A stretch of 64,000 nt of DNA from Peptacetobacter hominis (lineage in GTDB: Bacteria; Bacillota; Clostridia; Peptostreptococcales; Peptostreptococcaceae): positions 1 through 64,000 of the forward strand of contig NZ_SGJB01000010.1 in NCBI RefSeq assembly GCF_006861675.1. The letters are read 5' to 3'. A program made the position numbers and the translations under genes. The notes under the pieces were generated by a model. That model was not told the origin of the DNA and did no database searches. It worked only from the letters and a program-made list of their open reading frames with translations. Positions 31,309 to 40,865 of this stretch are shown in pieces (positions within the stretch are counted from its first letter, which is position 1; the number at the start of each line of letters is the position of its first letter).

Positions 31309-34300
31309 TTATTTTTTAGTTACTTTTATACCAGTCATATGGTCGTTTAAGTTGTGCTGTTCAAGAGTTGAATCTTCTACTCTGTTAAGCTCAACTGCAA
31401 GAGTTTCTGACTTGATATAGTCTTCAAATGCTGCTACAGCTTTTGCTATTTCATCATCTGAACAGTAGTCTATTACTATATTGTCAAGAACCTCAAAGTT
31501 TGCTGCTTTTCTAAGCTGCTGAACTTTAGATACAAATTCTCTTGCATAACCTTCATTTATAAGTTCTTCGTTAAGCTCAGTATCAAGTATTACGAATAGG
31601 TTATTCTGCATTGATACGTTGAATCCTTCTTTTGCTGTTATGTTTACAAGAACATAATCCTTACCAAATTCGAAGTCTTCTCCTGAAAGGTTAACTGTAA
31701 GCTTTTCACCTGCTTCAAGTTTTGCAACTGTATCATGTGCATTAAGTTCAGTAAGAGCTTTTCCAAACTCGTTTACTTTCTTACCAAGCACTGATCCAAC
31801 TTCTCTGAAGTTTGGTTTTAAGCTGTAGTTCATGTATTCGCTAAGGTCTTTTGCAAATACAACTTCTTTAACGTTAAGCTCTTCTTTTATTATATCTATA
31901 AGATCTGAAAGAACTTCTTCGTATTTACCGTCTATTAATACTTCTTTTAGAGGCTGACGAACTTTTATTCTTGAGTTTTCTCTTGAAGCTCTACCTAATG
32001 TTACAAGGTTTTTAGCAAGGTCCATTTTTTCCTCAAGTTTTTCATCTATAAGCTCTTTATTACATCTTGGATATGATGCAAGATGTACTGATTCCTCTCC
32101 TGTAAGATTTCTGTACATTTCTTCTGATAGATAAGGAGCAAATGGAGCTATTACTCTACATAACTCAGTAAGAACTTCATATGTAGTGTTGTATACTGAT
32201 TTCTTGTCTTCAGTAAGCTCTGTTTCCCAGAATCTTCTTCTAGATCTTCTTATATACCAGTTAGAAAGGTCATCATTTATGAATTCCTGTATTCTTCTTA
32301 TAGTTTTGTTTACCTCAAATATTTCAAGGTTTTCTTCTATTTCAGCCTTAAGGTTGTTGAACTTAGATAGTATCCATCTGTCTAGTTCTGATCTGTCTTT
32401 GTATTCAACGAAGAAGTCAGCAGGATTTATTCCATCTGTATTCGCATATAGAGTGAAGAAGTTATATACGTTCTTCATTGTTCCTATAAACTTAGACTGA
32501 ACTTCTTTTAATCCATCAAGGTCGAATCTTATTGGAGTCCATGGTGGAGAAACGTATAGAAGATACCATCTTAAGGCGTCTGCACCATACTCATCGAACA
32601 ATTCGAATGGGTTAACTGTATTTCCTCTTGATTTTGACATTTTCTTACCGTCTTTATCAAGTACAAGGTCGTTTACAAGTACATTTTTGTAAGGAGCTTT
32701 TCCAGTTACAAATGTAGATACCGCAAGTAATGAGTAGAACCATCCTCTTGTCTGGTCTATACCTTCACAGATATAATCTGCAGGGAATAACTCATCAAAG
32801 TTTTCCTTGTTTTCAAATGGATAGTGATGCTGTGCAAATGGCATTGATCCTGAATCGAACCAGCAGTCTATAACGTCTTTAACTCTTGTCATAGGCTTAC
32901 CACATTTTGGACACTTAAGATGTATTTCATCTACATATGGTCTATGAAGTTCTACAGTTTTTGGATCTATATCTTCTATTGCCATATCTGCAAGTTCCTG
33001 TCTAGAACCTACTGATTCAGTGTTTCCACATTCACATCTCCACATTGGAAGAGGAGTTCCCCAGTATCTACTTCTTGATATAGCCCAGTCCTTTAATTCT
33101 TCTAGCCAGTTTCCAAATCTTCCCTGACCTACGAATTCAGGATACCAGTTTACTGTATTATTGTTTTCTATTAATTTATCTTTAAGTTTAGTCATCTCTA
33201 TATACCAGCTTGGTTTAGCGTAGTATACAAGTGGAGTCTGACATCTCCAGCAGTGAGGATAGTTGTGTGCAACTTTCTCTTTGCTGAATAATTTATTTTC
33301 TTTTGCTAACCATTTTATTATTTCAACATCTAGTCCTTCTTCCATTACGAATTTACCTTTCCATGGAGTGGCAGTAAATTCACCGTTTTCATCAACCGGC
33401 TGAAGAACTGGAAGTCCGTATTTTTTACCACAGTTGTAGTCGTCTTCCCCGAATGCTGGTGCTGTATGAACTATACCAGTACCATCTTCAGTTGTTACAT
33501 AATCTGCACATGTAACGAAGAATGCTTTTTTGTCTGGCTGAACAAAATCCATAAGCTGTTCATATTCAACATACTCAAGATCTTTACCAAGCATTTTTTC
33601 TACAACTTCATATTCAGTATCCTTCATTACCTTTTCGGCTAAAGGTTCTGCAAAATAATAGTATTCATCCACATCTGCAGGTTTAACTTTAAGATAAGTA
33701 ACCTCTGGATTTACTGTTAATGATACGTTTGAAGGAAGAGTCCATGGAGTAGTTGTCCATGCAAGGAAGTACTCATTTTCAGTTCCTTTTCTCTTGAATT
33801 TAGCAACTAATGTATTGCTCTTAACTTCTTTATACCCCTGTGCAACCTCATGTGAAGCAAGTCCTGTTCCACATCTTGGACAGTAAGGAAGTATTTTATG
33901 TCCTTCGTACATATATCCTTCTTTGTTGAATTTATTAAGTATCCACCAAACTGATTCTATATAATCATTGTCTAGTGTTATATATGGATTATCAAGGTCA
34001 ACTTCATAAGCCATTCTTTCTGTCATATTTCTCCACTGTTTTTCAAATGTGAAAACAGATTCTCTACATTTATCACAGAATTCAGCTATTCCGTAATCTT
34101 CTATTGCCTGTTTATCTGCAAGTCCAAGTTCTTTTTCAACCTGTATCTCAACTGGAAGACCGTGAGTATCCCAACCAGCTTTTCTTTTTACCTGGTATCC
34201 ACACATTGTTTTATATCTACATACCCAGTCTTTAAGTGTTCTTGCAACAACGTGGTGTATTCCAGGGTTTCCGTTTGCTGTAGGAGGTCCCTCAAAAAAT

Positions 34301-34428
34301 ACGAAACTTGGATCGTTTTTACCTTTTTCAAGTGTTTTTTCAAGTATATTGATGTCCTGCCAGTAATCAAATACTTTTGCTTCAGCGTCTTTTACAGACG
34401 TGTCTACTAATGGTTTAAATTTTTCCAT
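31309..34428 (-). CDS. ileS: Isoleucyl-tRNA synthetase, type 2
   Basis: Charges tRNA-Ile. The ATP-site motif is in GNPGIHHV, the editing domain lies roughly at 200-400, KKMSKSRGN gives the KMSKS loop, and WYIRRSRRRFW opens the anticodon domain. Its length (1039) and GNPGIHH form mark the eukaryote-like type 2 enzyme; this type is known for natural resistance to mupirocin. I start at ATG 34428 (MEKFKPL), eight bases after AAAGGG. Controlled by an upstream T-box. Zinc-type pairs CPRCG and CPKCG are visible. Confidence 0.96.
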   Translation of the reverse strand: MEKFKPLVDTSVKDAEAKVFDYWQDINILEKTLEKGKNDPSFVFFEGPPTANGNPGIHHVVARTLKDWVCRYKTMCGYQVKRKAGWDTHGLPVEIQVEKELGLADKQAIEDYGIAEFCDKCRESVFTFEKQWRNMTERMAYEVDLDNPYITLDNDYIESVWWILNKFNKEGYMYEGHKILPYCPRCGTGLASHEVAQGYKEVKSNTLVAKFKRKGTENEYFLAWTTTPWTLPSNVSLTVNPEVTYLKVKPADVDEYYYFAEPLAEKVMKDTEYEVVEKMLGKDLEYVEYEQLMDFVQPDKKAFFVTCADYVTTEDGTGIVHTAPAFGEDDYNCGKKYGLPVLQPVDENGEFTATPWKGKFVMEEGLDVEIIKWLAKENKLFSKEKVAHNYPHCWRCQTPLVYYAKPSWYIEMTKLKDKLIENNNTVNWYPEFVGQGRFGNWLEELKDWAISRSRYWGTPLPMWRCECGNTESVGSRQELADMAIEDIDPKTVELHRPYVDEIHLKCPKCGKPMTRVKDVIDCWFDSGSMPFAQHHYPFENKENFDELFPADYICEGIDQTRGWFYSLLAVSTFVTGKAPYKNVLVNDLVLDKDGKKMSKSRGNTVNPFELFDEYGADALRWYLLYVSPPWTPIRFDLDGLKEVQSKFIGTMKNVYNFFTLYANTDGINPADFFVEYKDRSELDRWILSKFNNLKAEIEENLEIFEVNKTIRRIQEFINDDLSNWYIRRSRRRFWETELTEDKKSVYNTTYEVLTELCRVIAPFAPYLSEEMYRNLTGEESVHLASYPRCNKELIDEKLEEKMDLAKNLVTLGRASRENSRIKVRQPLKEVLIDGKYEEVLSDLIDIIKEELNVKEVVFAKDLSEYMNYSLKPNFREVGSVLGKKVNEFGKALTELNAHDTVAKLEAGEKLTVNLSGEDFEFGKDYVLVNITAKEGFNVSMQNNLFVILDTELNEELINEGYAREFVSKVQQLRKAANFEVLDNIVIDYCSDDEIAKAVAAFEDYIKSETLAVELNRVEDSTLEQHNLNDHMTGIKVTKK

Positions 34429-34484
34429 TCTCATCACCCTTTCTTAAAAATTCTATTCTTAATCCAGTAATTTTTCATAACATT

Positions 34485-34757
34485 AAAAAAGCCCCTTTGT
34501 ATTTCTACAAAGGGACGAATTTATCGCGTTACCACCCTAATTCCATACAGCCGCATAAAACTGAACTGTACAGCACTCATATGTATAACGGTACATTACC
34601 GGAGAGACTTAATCGGATAATCCTTTCAGCCTTCAGCTCAGAAGTGATATTCAGATACATATATTTTCCGGTTCTCAGCAATCCCGGTTCTCTGTAAAAA
34701 TAATCCTGTAACCTACTGTCTTCGTCAAAGCCTTTAAGATTTATTTGCTTTCTATAC
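34485..34757 (-). promoter_or_regulatory. T-box riboswitch controlling ileS
   Basis: This fills most of the 34438-34857 gap. On the minus strand the T-box core TAGGGTGGTAACGCG lies at about 34523-34537. It is followed by the terminator TCCCTTTGTA-GAAAT-ACAAAGGGGCTTTTTT (34485-34516). The stem I region (about 34620-34745) contains AGTAG and, near its 3' side, AATATCACTTCTGAGC, where ATC fits as the isoleucine specifier codon. Uncharged tRNA-Ile binding is expected to favour the antiterminator. Confidence 0.9.
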
Positions 34758-34763
34758 TTTGAA

Positions 34764-34792
34764 ATTGTATAACAAATTGTCAGAATAGTCAA
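34764..34792 (-). promoter_or_regulatory. Promoter of the ileS T-box
   Basis: Minus strand TTGACT (34792-34787), 17 bases, TACAAT (34769-34764). Confidence 0.75.
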
Positions 34793-34857
34793 TATCATTT
34801 TTAAAATTTTTCTTTATTTTACACTATTTTTATATTATACCAATGATATTTATTTAA

Positions 34858-35481
34858 CTATATATTAAATATACTTTCCGGAGAATCTTTTTCCTCTTCT
34901 TTTATTTCTATTTCCATTGCAGATGTTGGATGTACATCATCCTCAACCTCAAATCCGTCATCATGCATAGATTCTTCCTCATCATATGATTCCATAGCAC
35001 TTCTCCACTCATATTTGCTTATAAGTGTAGTGTCTATATTTGAACACATTTCATCTATATTTCTAAGTTCACCTTCAAGAAGTGCTGTAAACTTATTTTT
35101 AAATATCTTAAATTCAGAAAGAAGATTGTCGTATTCTTTTCTTATCTCTATAACACGCCCATTTGCCTCATCTATTCTCTGTTTTCCTCTGAATTCAGCT
35201 TCTTCAACTATTATTCTAGCCTTTTTATTTGCAGCAGATGTAGTATCCTCAGCCGCAGTCTGAGCTGTTATAAGAGTTTCTTTTAAAGTATCCTCTATAT
35301 TAGTATACTTATCAAGCTGCTCATTATACATTTTAACTCTTTCTCTAAGCGCCTCATTTTCTCTCATAAGACTCTCATAATCTACTTTTATCCGGTCAAG
35401 GAAATCATACACCTCATCGCAGTTAAATCCTCTTACCGATTTTTTAAACACTTTTTCTTCTATTTCCTGTGGAGTAATCAT
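34858..35481 (-). CDS. divIVA: Cell-division positioning protein DivIVA
   Basis: Coiled-coil protein that marks curved membranes at poles and septa. The N-terminal membrane-binding part reads MITPQEIEEKVFKKSVRGFN, then DEVYDFLDRI. Coiled coils run about 30-75 and 80-140, and an acidic tail completes 207 residues. GGGAGG precedes ATG 35481. Last gene of the division cluster (yggS-sepF-yggT-ylmH-divIVA). Confidence 0.95.
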   Translation of the reverse strand: MITPQEIEEKVFKKSVRGFNCDEVYDFLDRIKVDYESLMRENEALRERVKMYNEQLDKYTNIEDTLKETLITAQTAAEDTTSAANKKARIIVEEAEFRGKQRIDEANGRVIEIRKEYDNLLSEFKIFKNKFTALLEGELRNIDEMCSNIDTTLISKYEWRSAMESYDEEESMHDDGFEVEDDVHPTSAMEIEIKEEEKDSPESIFNI

Positions 35482-35496
35482 TATAAACCTCCCTGA

Positions 35497-36282
35497 TTAT
35501 AATATTATTTTAGATTTAAGCTTTATTCGTCCTTTTTTTGTTATCTCTCCAATTTCAGATATTTCCGCTCTTCCTTTTCCTCTTACAGATAAAAGATCCC
35601 CGGAAACAACCTGCTTTGAAGCAGATACTATCGGTTCATAATTTAGATGAACTCTTTCAGCTTTTATATATTTAAGACTTTCCTGTCTTGATATATTATA
35701 AATTCCACTTATAACACAATCTATCCTATCTGAAGATATTGTACATCCTGTTTCCTTGTATTTTTTTTCAGATGGAATTATTTGTTCTCGTGAAATTTCT
35801 TTCACTGATACATTATTTCTTCCTACTTTTTCAAGATTCATTATTATAAAATCCGCTATGTCAGGGCTTACTATTATCTGACAGAATTTTTCATGAATCA
35901 GAATATCACCAATTTTTTCTCTTTTTATTCCAAGACCCAAAACTGATCCCAGATAATCTTTATGTGATACAGCTCTGAATCTGAAATCCCCTTCTATTTG
36001 AAGATATCTTAGACCTTCATCTATATCCTCGTACTCCATATAAAACGGGTATATAAACACTATTTTTCTTTCAGCACCCTCATATCCACCATCAGTTGTA
36101 TATTTTATATCAGATTCTGAATTAAGTATCGCTTCCGCATTTCTTGTCTCATACGGGTTCATGAATTCAGTAAATCTTATATCATAGTTTTTAAGAGTTC
36201 CATTTGCTTTATCTATAACTCTGAACATTTTATTTTTAAGGTCTATGTCCTTTATATGTCCCGTAAGTCTATTTTTATCCAT
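35497..36282 (-). CDS. ylmH: YlmH S4-domain RNA-binding protein
   Basis: 261 residues with the YlmH core (YPFYMEYEDIDE; VSHKDYLGSVLGLGIKREKIGDI) and a C-terminal S4 domain (about 180-260, SGDLLSVRGKGRAEI). YlmH homologues bind 50S subunits and have been linked to Ala-tailing in ribosome rescue, next to RqcP. ATG overlaps the yggT stop by one base (TAATG). Confidence 0.93.
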   Translation of the reverse strand: MDKNRLTGHIKDIDLKNKMFRVIDKANGTLKNYDIRFTEFMNPYETRNAEAILNSESDIKYTTDGGYEGAERKIVFIYPFYMEYEDIDEGLRYLQIEGDFRFRAVSHKDYLGSVLGLGIKREKIGDILIHEKFCQIIVSPDIADFIIMNLEKVGRNNVSVKEISREQIIPSEKKYKETGCTISSDRIDCVISGIYNISRQESLKYIKAERVHLNYEPIVSASKQVVSGDLLSVRGKGRAEISEIGEITKKGRIKLKSKIIL

Positions 36283-36530
36283 TAGATTAACCGCCCTTTG
36301 ACAAACATAAGTATTATTATTGCTACTACAGGAGAAAAATCTACTGGACCGTCATAGTATTTATACATAACTCTCCTGATAGGACCCTCTATAGGTTCTG
36401 TGATATCATCCATTATTTTATATATTCTGCTCTGTCTGGTAGACGGAACCCATGACATAAAGCTCTTTATTACGATTATCCACGATATTATATCAACAAG
36501 ATATGCTATGGATATTCTTAGTATTGTCAT
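36282..36530 (-). CDS. yggT: YggT-family membrane protein
   Basis: 82 residues with two hydrophobic segments (about 4-27 and 60-80) and the conserved SWVPSTRQS and EPIEGPIRR between them. The family is linked to division or osmotic responses without a settled biochemical role. Coupled to ylmH by a one-base overlap. Confidence 0.9.
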   Translation of the reverse strand: MTILRISIAYLVDIISWIIVIKSFMSWVPSTRQSRIYKIMDDITEPIEGPIRRVMYKYYDGPVDFSPVVAIIILMFVKGRLI

Positions 36531-36549
36531 ATCACTTCACTCCCCTGTT

Positions 36550-37002
36550 TTATTTCTGCCATGGGAATAAGGCTCTGCTTTCAAGTTCCTTCTTAACATT
36601 CGCATCAATATCCACATTGTTTGGAGCTATTATGAATATTGTTCCTGTAACTTTCTGTATGCTTCCTTCAAGTACATATACTGCACCGTTTATAAAATCA
36701 AATATTGATTTTTTCACAGATGAAGACACTACATCATCAAGATTTACAACTACTGTCTTTTTCTGTTTAAGACTATCCGCTATCTGTGCAACGTCTTCAT
36801 ATATTTTTGGAGCATATATTACAACTTTCATTGTATGATGCATGTTTACAACATTATTTACTGGAGCAGGCTGAATAGCTTCATATGAATCATCTTCATC
36901 CTCTATTTCTTCAGTTTCTTCGTATTCATCCTCATATTCATAATCATCTTCATATTCATCTGTGAACATTTTTTTCATTTTATCAATAACTTTATTAGCC
37001 AT
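36550..37002 (-). CDS. sepF: Cell-division protein SepF
   Basis: Binds FtsZ and anchors it to the membrane in many Gram-positive bacteria. N-terminal amphipathic segment MANKVIDKMKKMF, an acidic Asp/Glu/Tyr linker (about 14-45) and the C-terminal SepF domain (about 58-150) with VNLDDVV, KSIFDFINGAVY and FIIAPNNVDI. 150 residues. No ftsA is visible in this window, so SepF may be the main FtsZ anchor. Confidence 0.95.
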   Translation of the reverse strand: MANKVIDKMKKMFTDEYEDDYEYEDEYEETEEIEDEDDSYEAIQPAPVNNVVNMHHTMKVVIYAPKIYEDVAQIADSLKQKKTVVVNLDDVVSSSVKKSIFDFINGAVYVLEGSIQKVTGTIFIIAPNNVDIDANVKKELESRALFPWQK

Positions 37003-37017
37003 TATATTTCCTCCCGG

Positions 37018-37725
37018 TTATTGTTTTTTATCATAATCTCTTTTTCCAAATATAGCTGTTCCTATTCTTACCATTGTGGCTCCTTCTTCAATGGCAATTT
37101 CAAAATCATTTGTCATTCCCATAGACAGCTCTTTCATTTCAACATTTTCAATATTTTCATTATCAATTTTTTCTGATAGCTCTTTTAAACCTCTGAATAC
37201 CCGTCTGATTTCATCTTCTGATGCATCAAACGGTGCCATAGTCATAAGTCCTTTTATTTTTACATACTGACAGTTTTCTGAGATATATTTTATTATAGAC
37301 ATAGCTTCCTCAGGAGATACACCATGTTTACTTTCTTCACCAGATATATTTACCTGAACAAGACAATCCATCTTTATATCTTTTGACTGAGCTCTCTTGT
37401 TTATTTCTTCGGCAAGAGATATACTTTCAATGGAATGTATCATACATGCCTTGTCTATTATATATTTTACCTTATTTTTCTGCAGAGTACCTATCTGATG
37501 CCATTTTACTGCATCTCCAAGAATTTCGTATTTTCTGGAAAGTTCCTGAGGCTTATTTTCACCTGCAGATTCTATTCCCGCTTCTATAGCTTCCTCAACT
37601 CTATCTGTATCAACTGTTTTTGTAACTGCTATCAGCTTTATATCATTATAATTTCTTCCCGCTTTTTCAGCTGAAGCTTTGATTCTTTTATTTATCTCAT
37701 AAAGATTTTCCTTTATTGTACCCAA
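37018..37725 (-). CDS. yggS: YggS-family PLP homeostasis protein
   Basis: PLP-binding TIM-barrel protein that keeps free pyridoxal phosphate in check. PLP lysine in LIAVTKTV (about 36), GENKPQEL, WHQIGTLQKNK, SMGMTNDFEIAIEEG and MVRIGTAIFG. 235 residues. Start is TTG 37725, five bases after AGGTGA. First gene of the sepF-divIVA block. Confidence 0.94.
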   Translation of the reverse strand: MGTIKENLYEINKRIKASAEKAGRNYNDIKLIAVTKTVDTDRVEEAIEAGIESAGENKPQELSRKYEILGDAVKWHQIGTLQKNKVKYIIDKACMIHSIESISLAEEINKRAQSKDIKMDCLVQVNISGEESKHGVSPEEAMSIIKYISENCQYVKIKGLMTMAPFDASEDEIRRVFRGLKELSEKIDNENIENVEMKELSMGMTNDFEIAIEEGATMVRIGTAIFGKRDYDKKQ

Positions 37726-37827
37726 GATATCACCTGCTATCCATAAATTTTATATACATCTAGTAACTATTATACCAAATTTACAGACTATTGTACTAAT
37801 TTAATCAATACTTTTCTAATAAGTTAC

Positions 37828-38856
37828 CTATTTTGAACTTTTTTTATAACTTAGGCCAACCTGCTCAACCTCATGTTTCTTTTCTCTCATCATAAGTCCA
37901 ACAATGGCGTCCTTAGGATCTACATTCTCATGAAGTACTGCATATATGGCATTTGTTATCGGCATATCTACACCAATCTTTTCAGCCACATCGTGAGCAA
38001 CTTCTGTTGCAGTTATTCCTTCCACTACCATTTTTACCTTTTCAAGAGTTTCCTCCACACTGTATCCCTCTCCTATAAGGATACCAGCTCTTCTGTTTCT
38101 ACTGTGCATACTTGTGCATGTAACTATAAGGTCTCCTATACCCGAAAGTCCTGTAAATGTAACAACCTCTGCACCCATAGCTGTACCAAGTCTGCTTATT
38201 TCAGCAATACCTCTTGTCATAAGTGCTGCCTTTGTATTGTCTCCAAATCCAAGCCCATCACATATACCTGCTCCAAATGCAATTATATTTTTCAGTGCTC
38301 CACCAAGTTCAACACCTATAAGATCAGGATTTGTGTACACTCTAAGTTTTGGAGACATAAAATAATCCTGTACTATTTCAGCTTTTTCTATATCTTCAGA
38401 TGCTACAACTACAGTTGTAGGAAGATCTCTTGCCACTTCTTCAGCATGAGAAGGTCCTGAAAGCATAACATAAACATTTTGCGGAAGTTCCTCTTTACAA
38501 ACCTCTGAAAGTCTCTTTCCACTTCCTTTTTCAAGACCTTTTGCTACGTTTACAAGTATCTGATCATCTTTAACTATTCCTTTTATCTGTCTGCAAAGAC
38601 TTCTTACAGCCTGAGAAGGAACAGCCATAACTACCATTTTACATTCTTCTACAGCTTCTTTTATATCGTCTGTTACAGTAAGATTGCTTGGAAAAAGTAC
38701 TCCCGGAAGATATTCTGTATTTTCTTTTGTCCTGTTTATTTTTTCAGCCTGTTCGCTTCTTCTTGACCACATCACTACCTCGTATCCTTTTTTAGCAAGG
38801 CTAAGAGCAAGTGCTGTTCCCCAACTTCCAGTTCCAAGTACACATAGTTTTTCCAT
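37828..38856 (-). CDS. gpsA: Glycerol-3-phosphate dehydrogenase [NAD(P)+]
   Basis: Makes glycerol 3-phosphate for phospholipids. Rossmann motif VLGTGSWGTALA near residue 5, the LGGALKNIIAFGAG active-site helix with its Lys, and GLGFGDNTKAALMTRG. 342 residues from ATG 38856, eight bases after AGGTGG. Next to plsY, which uses its product. In spore formers spoIVA usually follows; here it is absent. Confidence 0.96.
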   Translation of the reverse strand: MEKLCVLGTGSWGTALALSLAKKGYEVVMWSRRSEQAEKINRTKENTEYLPGVLFPSNLTVTDDIKEAVEECKMVVMAVPSQAVRSLCRQIKGIVKDDQILVNVAKGLEKGSGKRLSEVCKEELPQNVYVMLSGPSHAEEVARDLPTTVVVASEDIEKAEIVQDYFMSPKLRVYTNPDLIGVELGGALKNIIAFGAGICDGLGFGDNTKAALMTRGIAEISRLGTAMGAEVVTFTGLSGIGDLIVTCTSMHSRNRRAGILIGEGYSVEETLEKVKMVVEGITATEVAHDVAEKIGVDMPITNAIYAVLHENVDPKDAIVGLMMREKKHEVEQVGLSYKKSSK

Positions 38857-38874
38857 AACAAACACCACCTAATT

Positions 38875-39489
38875 TTATTTATTCTTTTTCTTATCTCCTA
38901 TTTTACTTTCAGTTCCGTTTATCAGCCTTTTTATGTTAGCTCTATGAGTATATATTACTGATGCAGATAAAAATAATGTAACTAAAAGGCCTGATACATT
39001 GTGCTTATAAAGCATTATAAAAGGTGAACATGATATTCCCACTACAGAACCAAGAGATACATATTTTGTAACCTCTACTATCACTATAAATATTCCAAGG
39101 CAGGTTAATGCTGCTACAGGATTTACTGCAAGCATAGCTCCAAGAGATGTAGCAACACCTTTTCCTCCTCTAAATCCAAGAATTGCAGGCCAGTTATGAC
39201 CGGATACAACCGCAACTACAGCTATATATTTTGCTGTCATAACATCTACTTTCATCGCATCCGCAATCAGACCTGCTATAAGTACAGATAATGTTCCTTT
39301 TAGTACATCACCTATAAAAGTCATGGCCCCTGCTTTTTTCCCAAGTGTTCTCATTACATTAGTAGAACCTGCATTTCCAGATCCCTGAGTTCTTATATCA
39401 ACACCAGTCATTCTTTTTGCTATTATATATGAAGTCGATATATTTCCAAGTAAATATCCTATAATCGCTATAAGAATATAACTAAACAT
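38875..39489 (-). CDS. plsY: Acyl-phosphate:glycerol-3-phosphate acyltransferase PlsY
   Basis: Integral membrane enzyme that puts the first acyl chain on glycerol 3-phosphate. Three conserved loops are seen: GSGNAGSTNVMRTLG, GHNWPAILGFRGGKGVATSLG and a later stretch with GSVVGISC. About five to six membrane helices in 204 residues, with a short Lys-rich C-terminus. Lies between der and gpsA. Confidence 0.96.
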   Translation of the reverse strand: MFSYILIAIIGYLLGNISTSYIIAKRMTGVDIRTQGSGNAGSTNVMRTLGKKAGAMTFIGDVLKGTLSVLIAGLIADAMKVDVMTAKYIAVVAVVSGHNWPAILGFRGGKGVATSLGAMLAVNPVAALTCLGIFIVIVEVTKYVSLGSVVGISCSPFIMLYKHNVSGLLVTLFLSASVIYTHRANIKRLINGTESKIGDKKKNK

Positions 39490-39510
39490 TTTTACTTTAA
39501 ACCCCCGATA

Positions 39511-40836
39511 TTATCTTTTTTTCTGTCTGTATTCAAATCTTATTGAAGTACCCTCAAATCCAAAGTTTTCTCTTATTCTGTTTTCAAGGTATCTCTGATA
39601 TGAGAAATGTGTAAGTTCCTTGTCATTTATAAACAGAGTTATCTTTGGAGGTTTTATATCTGTCTGTGCTCCATAGTATATTTTCAGTCTCTTACCTTTA
39701 TCAGATGGTGGCTGATTAAGCATTACAGCTTCTCCTATAACTTCATTAAGCGCTGAAGTAGATATTCTCTTTGCATACTCTGATGCCACAAAATCAACTG
39801 TTTCAAGTATTTTATTCATTCTCTTATTTGTAAGAGCTGATACAAACAGTATCGGTGCATATGACATGAATGGGAATTTTGATCTTATATCATCTGTATA
39901 TTTTTTTACTGTATGATTATCTTTTTCTACAAGATCCCATTTATTTATTACAAATATACATGCCTTTCCTTCATCATGAGCTATACCGGCAACCTTCGTA
40001 TCCTGCTCTGTAACACCTTCATTGGCATCTATTACTATAAGTACGACATCTGCTCTATCAACTGCACTCATGGCTCTTATAACACTGTATTTTTCTATAT
40101 TTTCATATATCTTGCTTTTTCTTCTAAGTCCTGCAGTATCTATAAGAAGATAATTCTGCCCATTCTTCTCAAAATATGTATCTACAGCATCTCTTGTAGT
40201 ACCTGCTATCGGACTGACTATAACCCTGTCTTCACCAAGTATGTTATTAAGTATTGAACTTTTACCTGCATTTGGCTTACCAGTTATTGCAACTCTTATT
40301 GTATCCTCGTCAACCTCAGTATTAAGTCCTTCAGGGAAGTTTGCAACTATCTCATCAAGAAGATCTCCAAGTCCCATACTGTTTGCTCCTGATATCGCAT
40401 GTGGTTCACCTAATCCAAGTTCATAAAAATCATATATATTGTCGTACTGACTCATACTGTCTATCTTGTTTACTACAAGTATTACAGGTTTATTTGTTCT
40501 TCTAAGAGTTTCAGCTATCTCTCTGTCAGCTGCTGTTACTCCCTGTTTTCCATCTACCACCATAAGTATTACATGAGCCATATCCATTGCAAGATTTGCC
40601 TGATTTCTCATCTGAGATACTATTATATCGTCGCTTTTCGGCTCTATACCACCAGTATCTATAAGAGTGAAATATTTATTAAGCCATTCAACTTCTGTAA
40701 ATATTCTATCTCTTGTAACACCCGGTGTATCTTCTACTATAGATATTCTTTTTCCAGCAAATTTATTGAATATTGTCGATTTTCCTACGTTTGGTCTTCC
40801 TACAACCGCAACTATCGGTCTGTTCATATCTGACAT
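39511..40836 (-). CDS. der: Ribosome-biogenesis GTPase Der (EngA)
   Basis: Double GTPase for 50S assembly. G domain 1 has GRPNVGKST, DTPGVTRD and NKID; G domain 2 has GKPNAGKSS, DTAGLRRKSK and NKWD. A C-terminal KH-like domain (about 350-441) follows. 441 residues. Upstream DUF512 gene and downstream plsY form a standard clostridial order. Confidence 0.97.
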   Translation of the reverse strand: MSDMNRPIVAVVGRPNVGKSTIFNKFAGKRISIVEDTPGVTRDRIFTEVEWLNKYFTLIDTGGIEPKSDDIIVSQMRNQANLAMDMAHVILMVVDGKQGVTAADREIAETLRRTNKPVILVVNKIDSMSQYDNIYDFYELGLGEPHAISGANSMGLGDLLDEIVANFPEGLNTEVDEDTIRVAITGKPNAGKSSILNNILGEDRVIVSPIAGTTRDAVDTYFEKNGQNYLLIDTAGLRRKSKIYENIEKYSVIRAMSAVDRADVVLIVIDANEGVTEQDTKVAGIAHDEGKACIFVINKWDLVEKDNHTVKKYTDDIRSKFPFMSYAPILFVSALTNKRMNKILETVDFVASEYAKRISTSALNEVIGEAVMLNQPPSDKGKRLKIYYGAQTDIKPPKITLFINDKELTHFSYQRYLENRIRENFGFEGTSIRFEYRQKKR

Positions 40837-40865
40837 ATTATCATCTCCTTTTTATTTTATATTTT

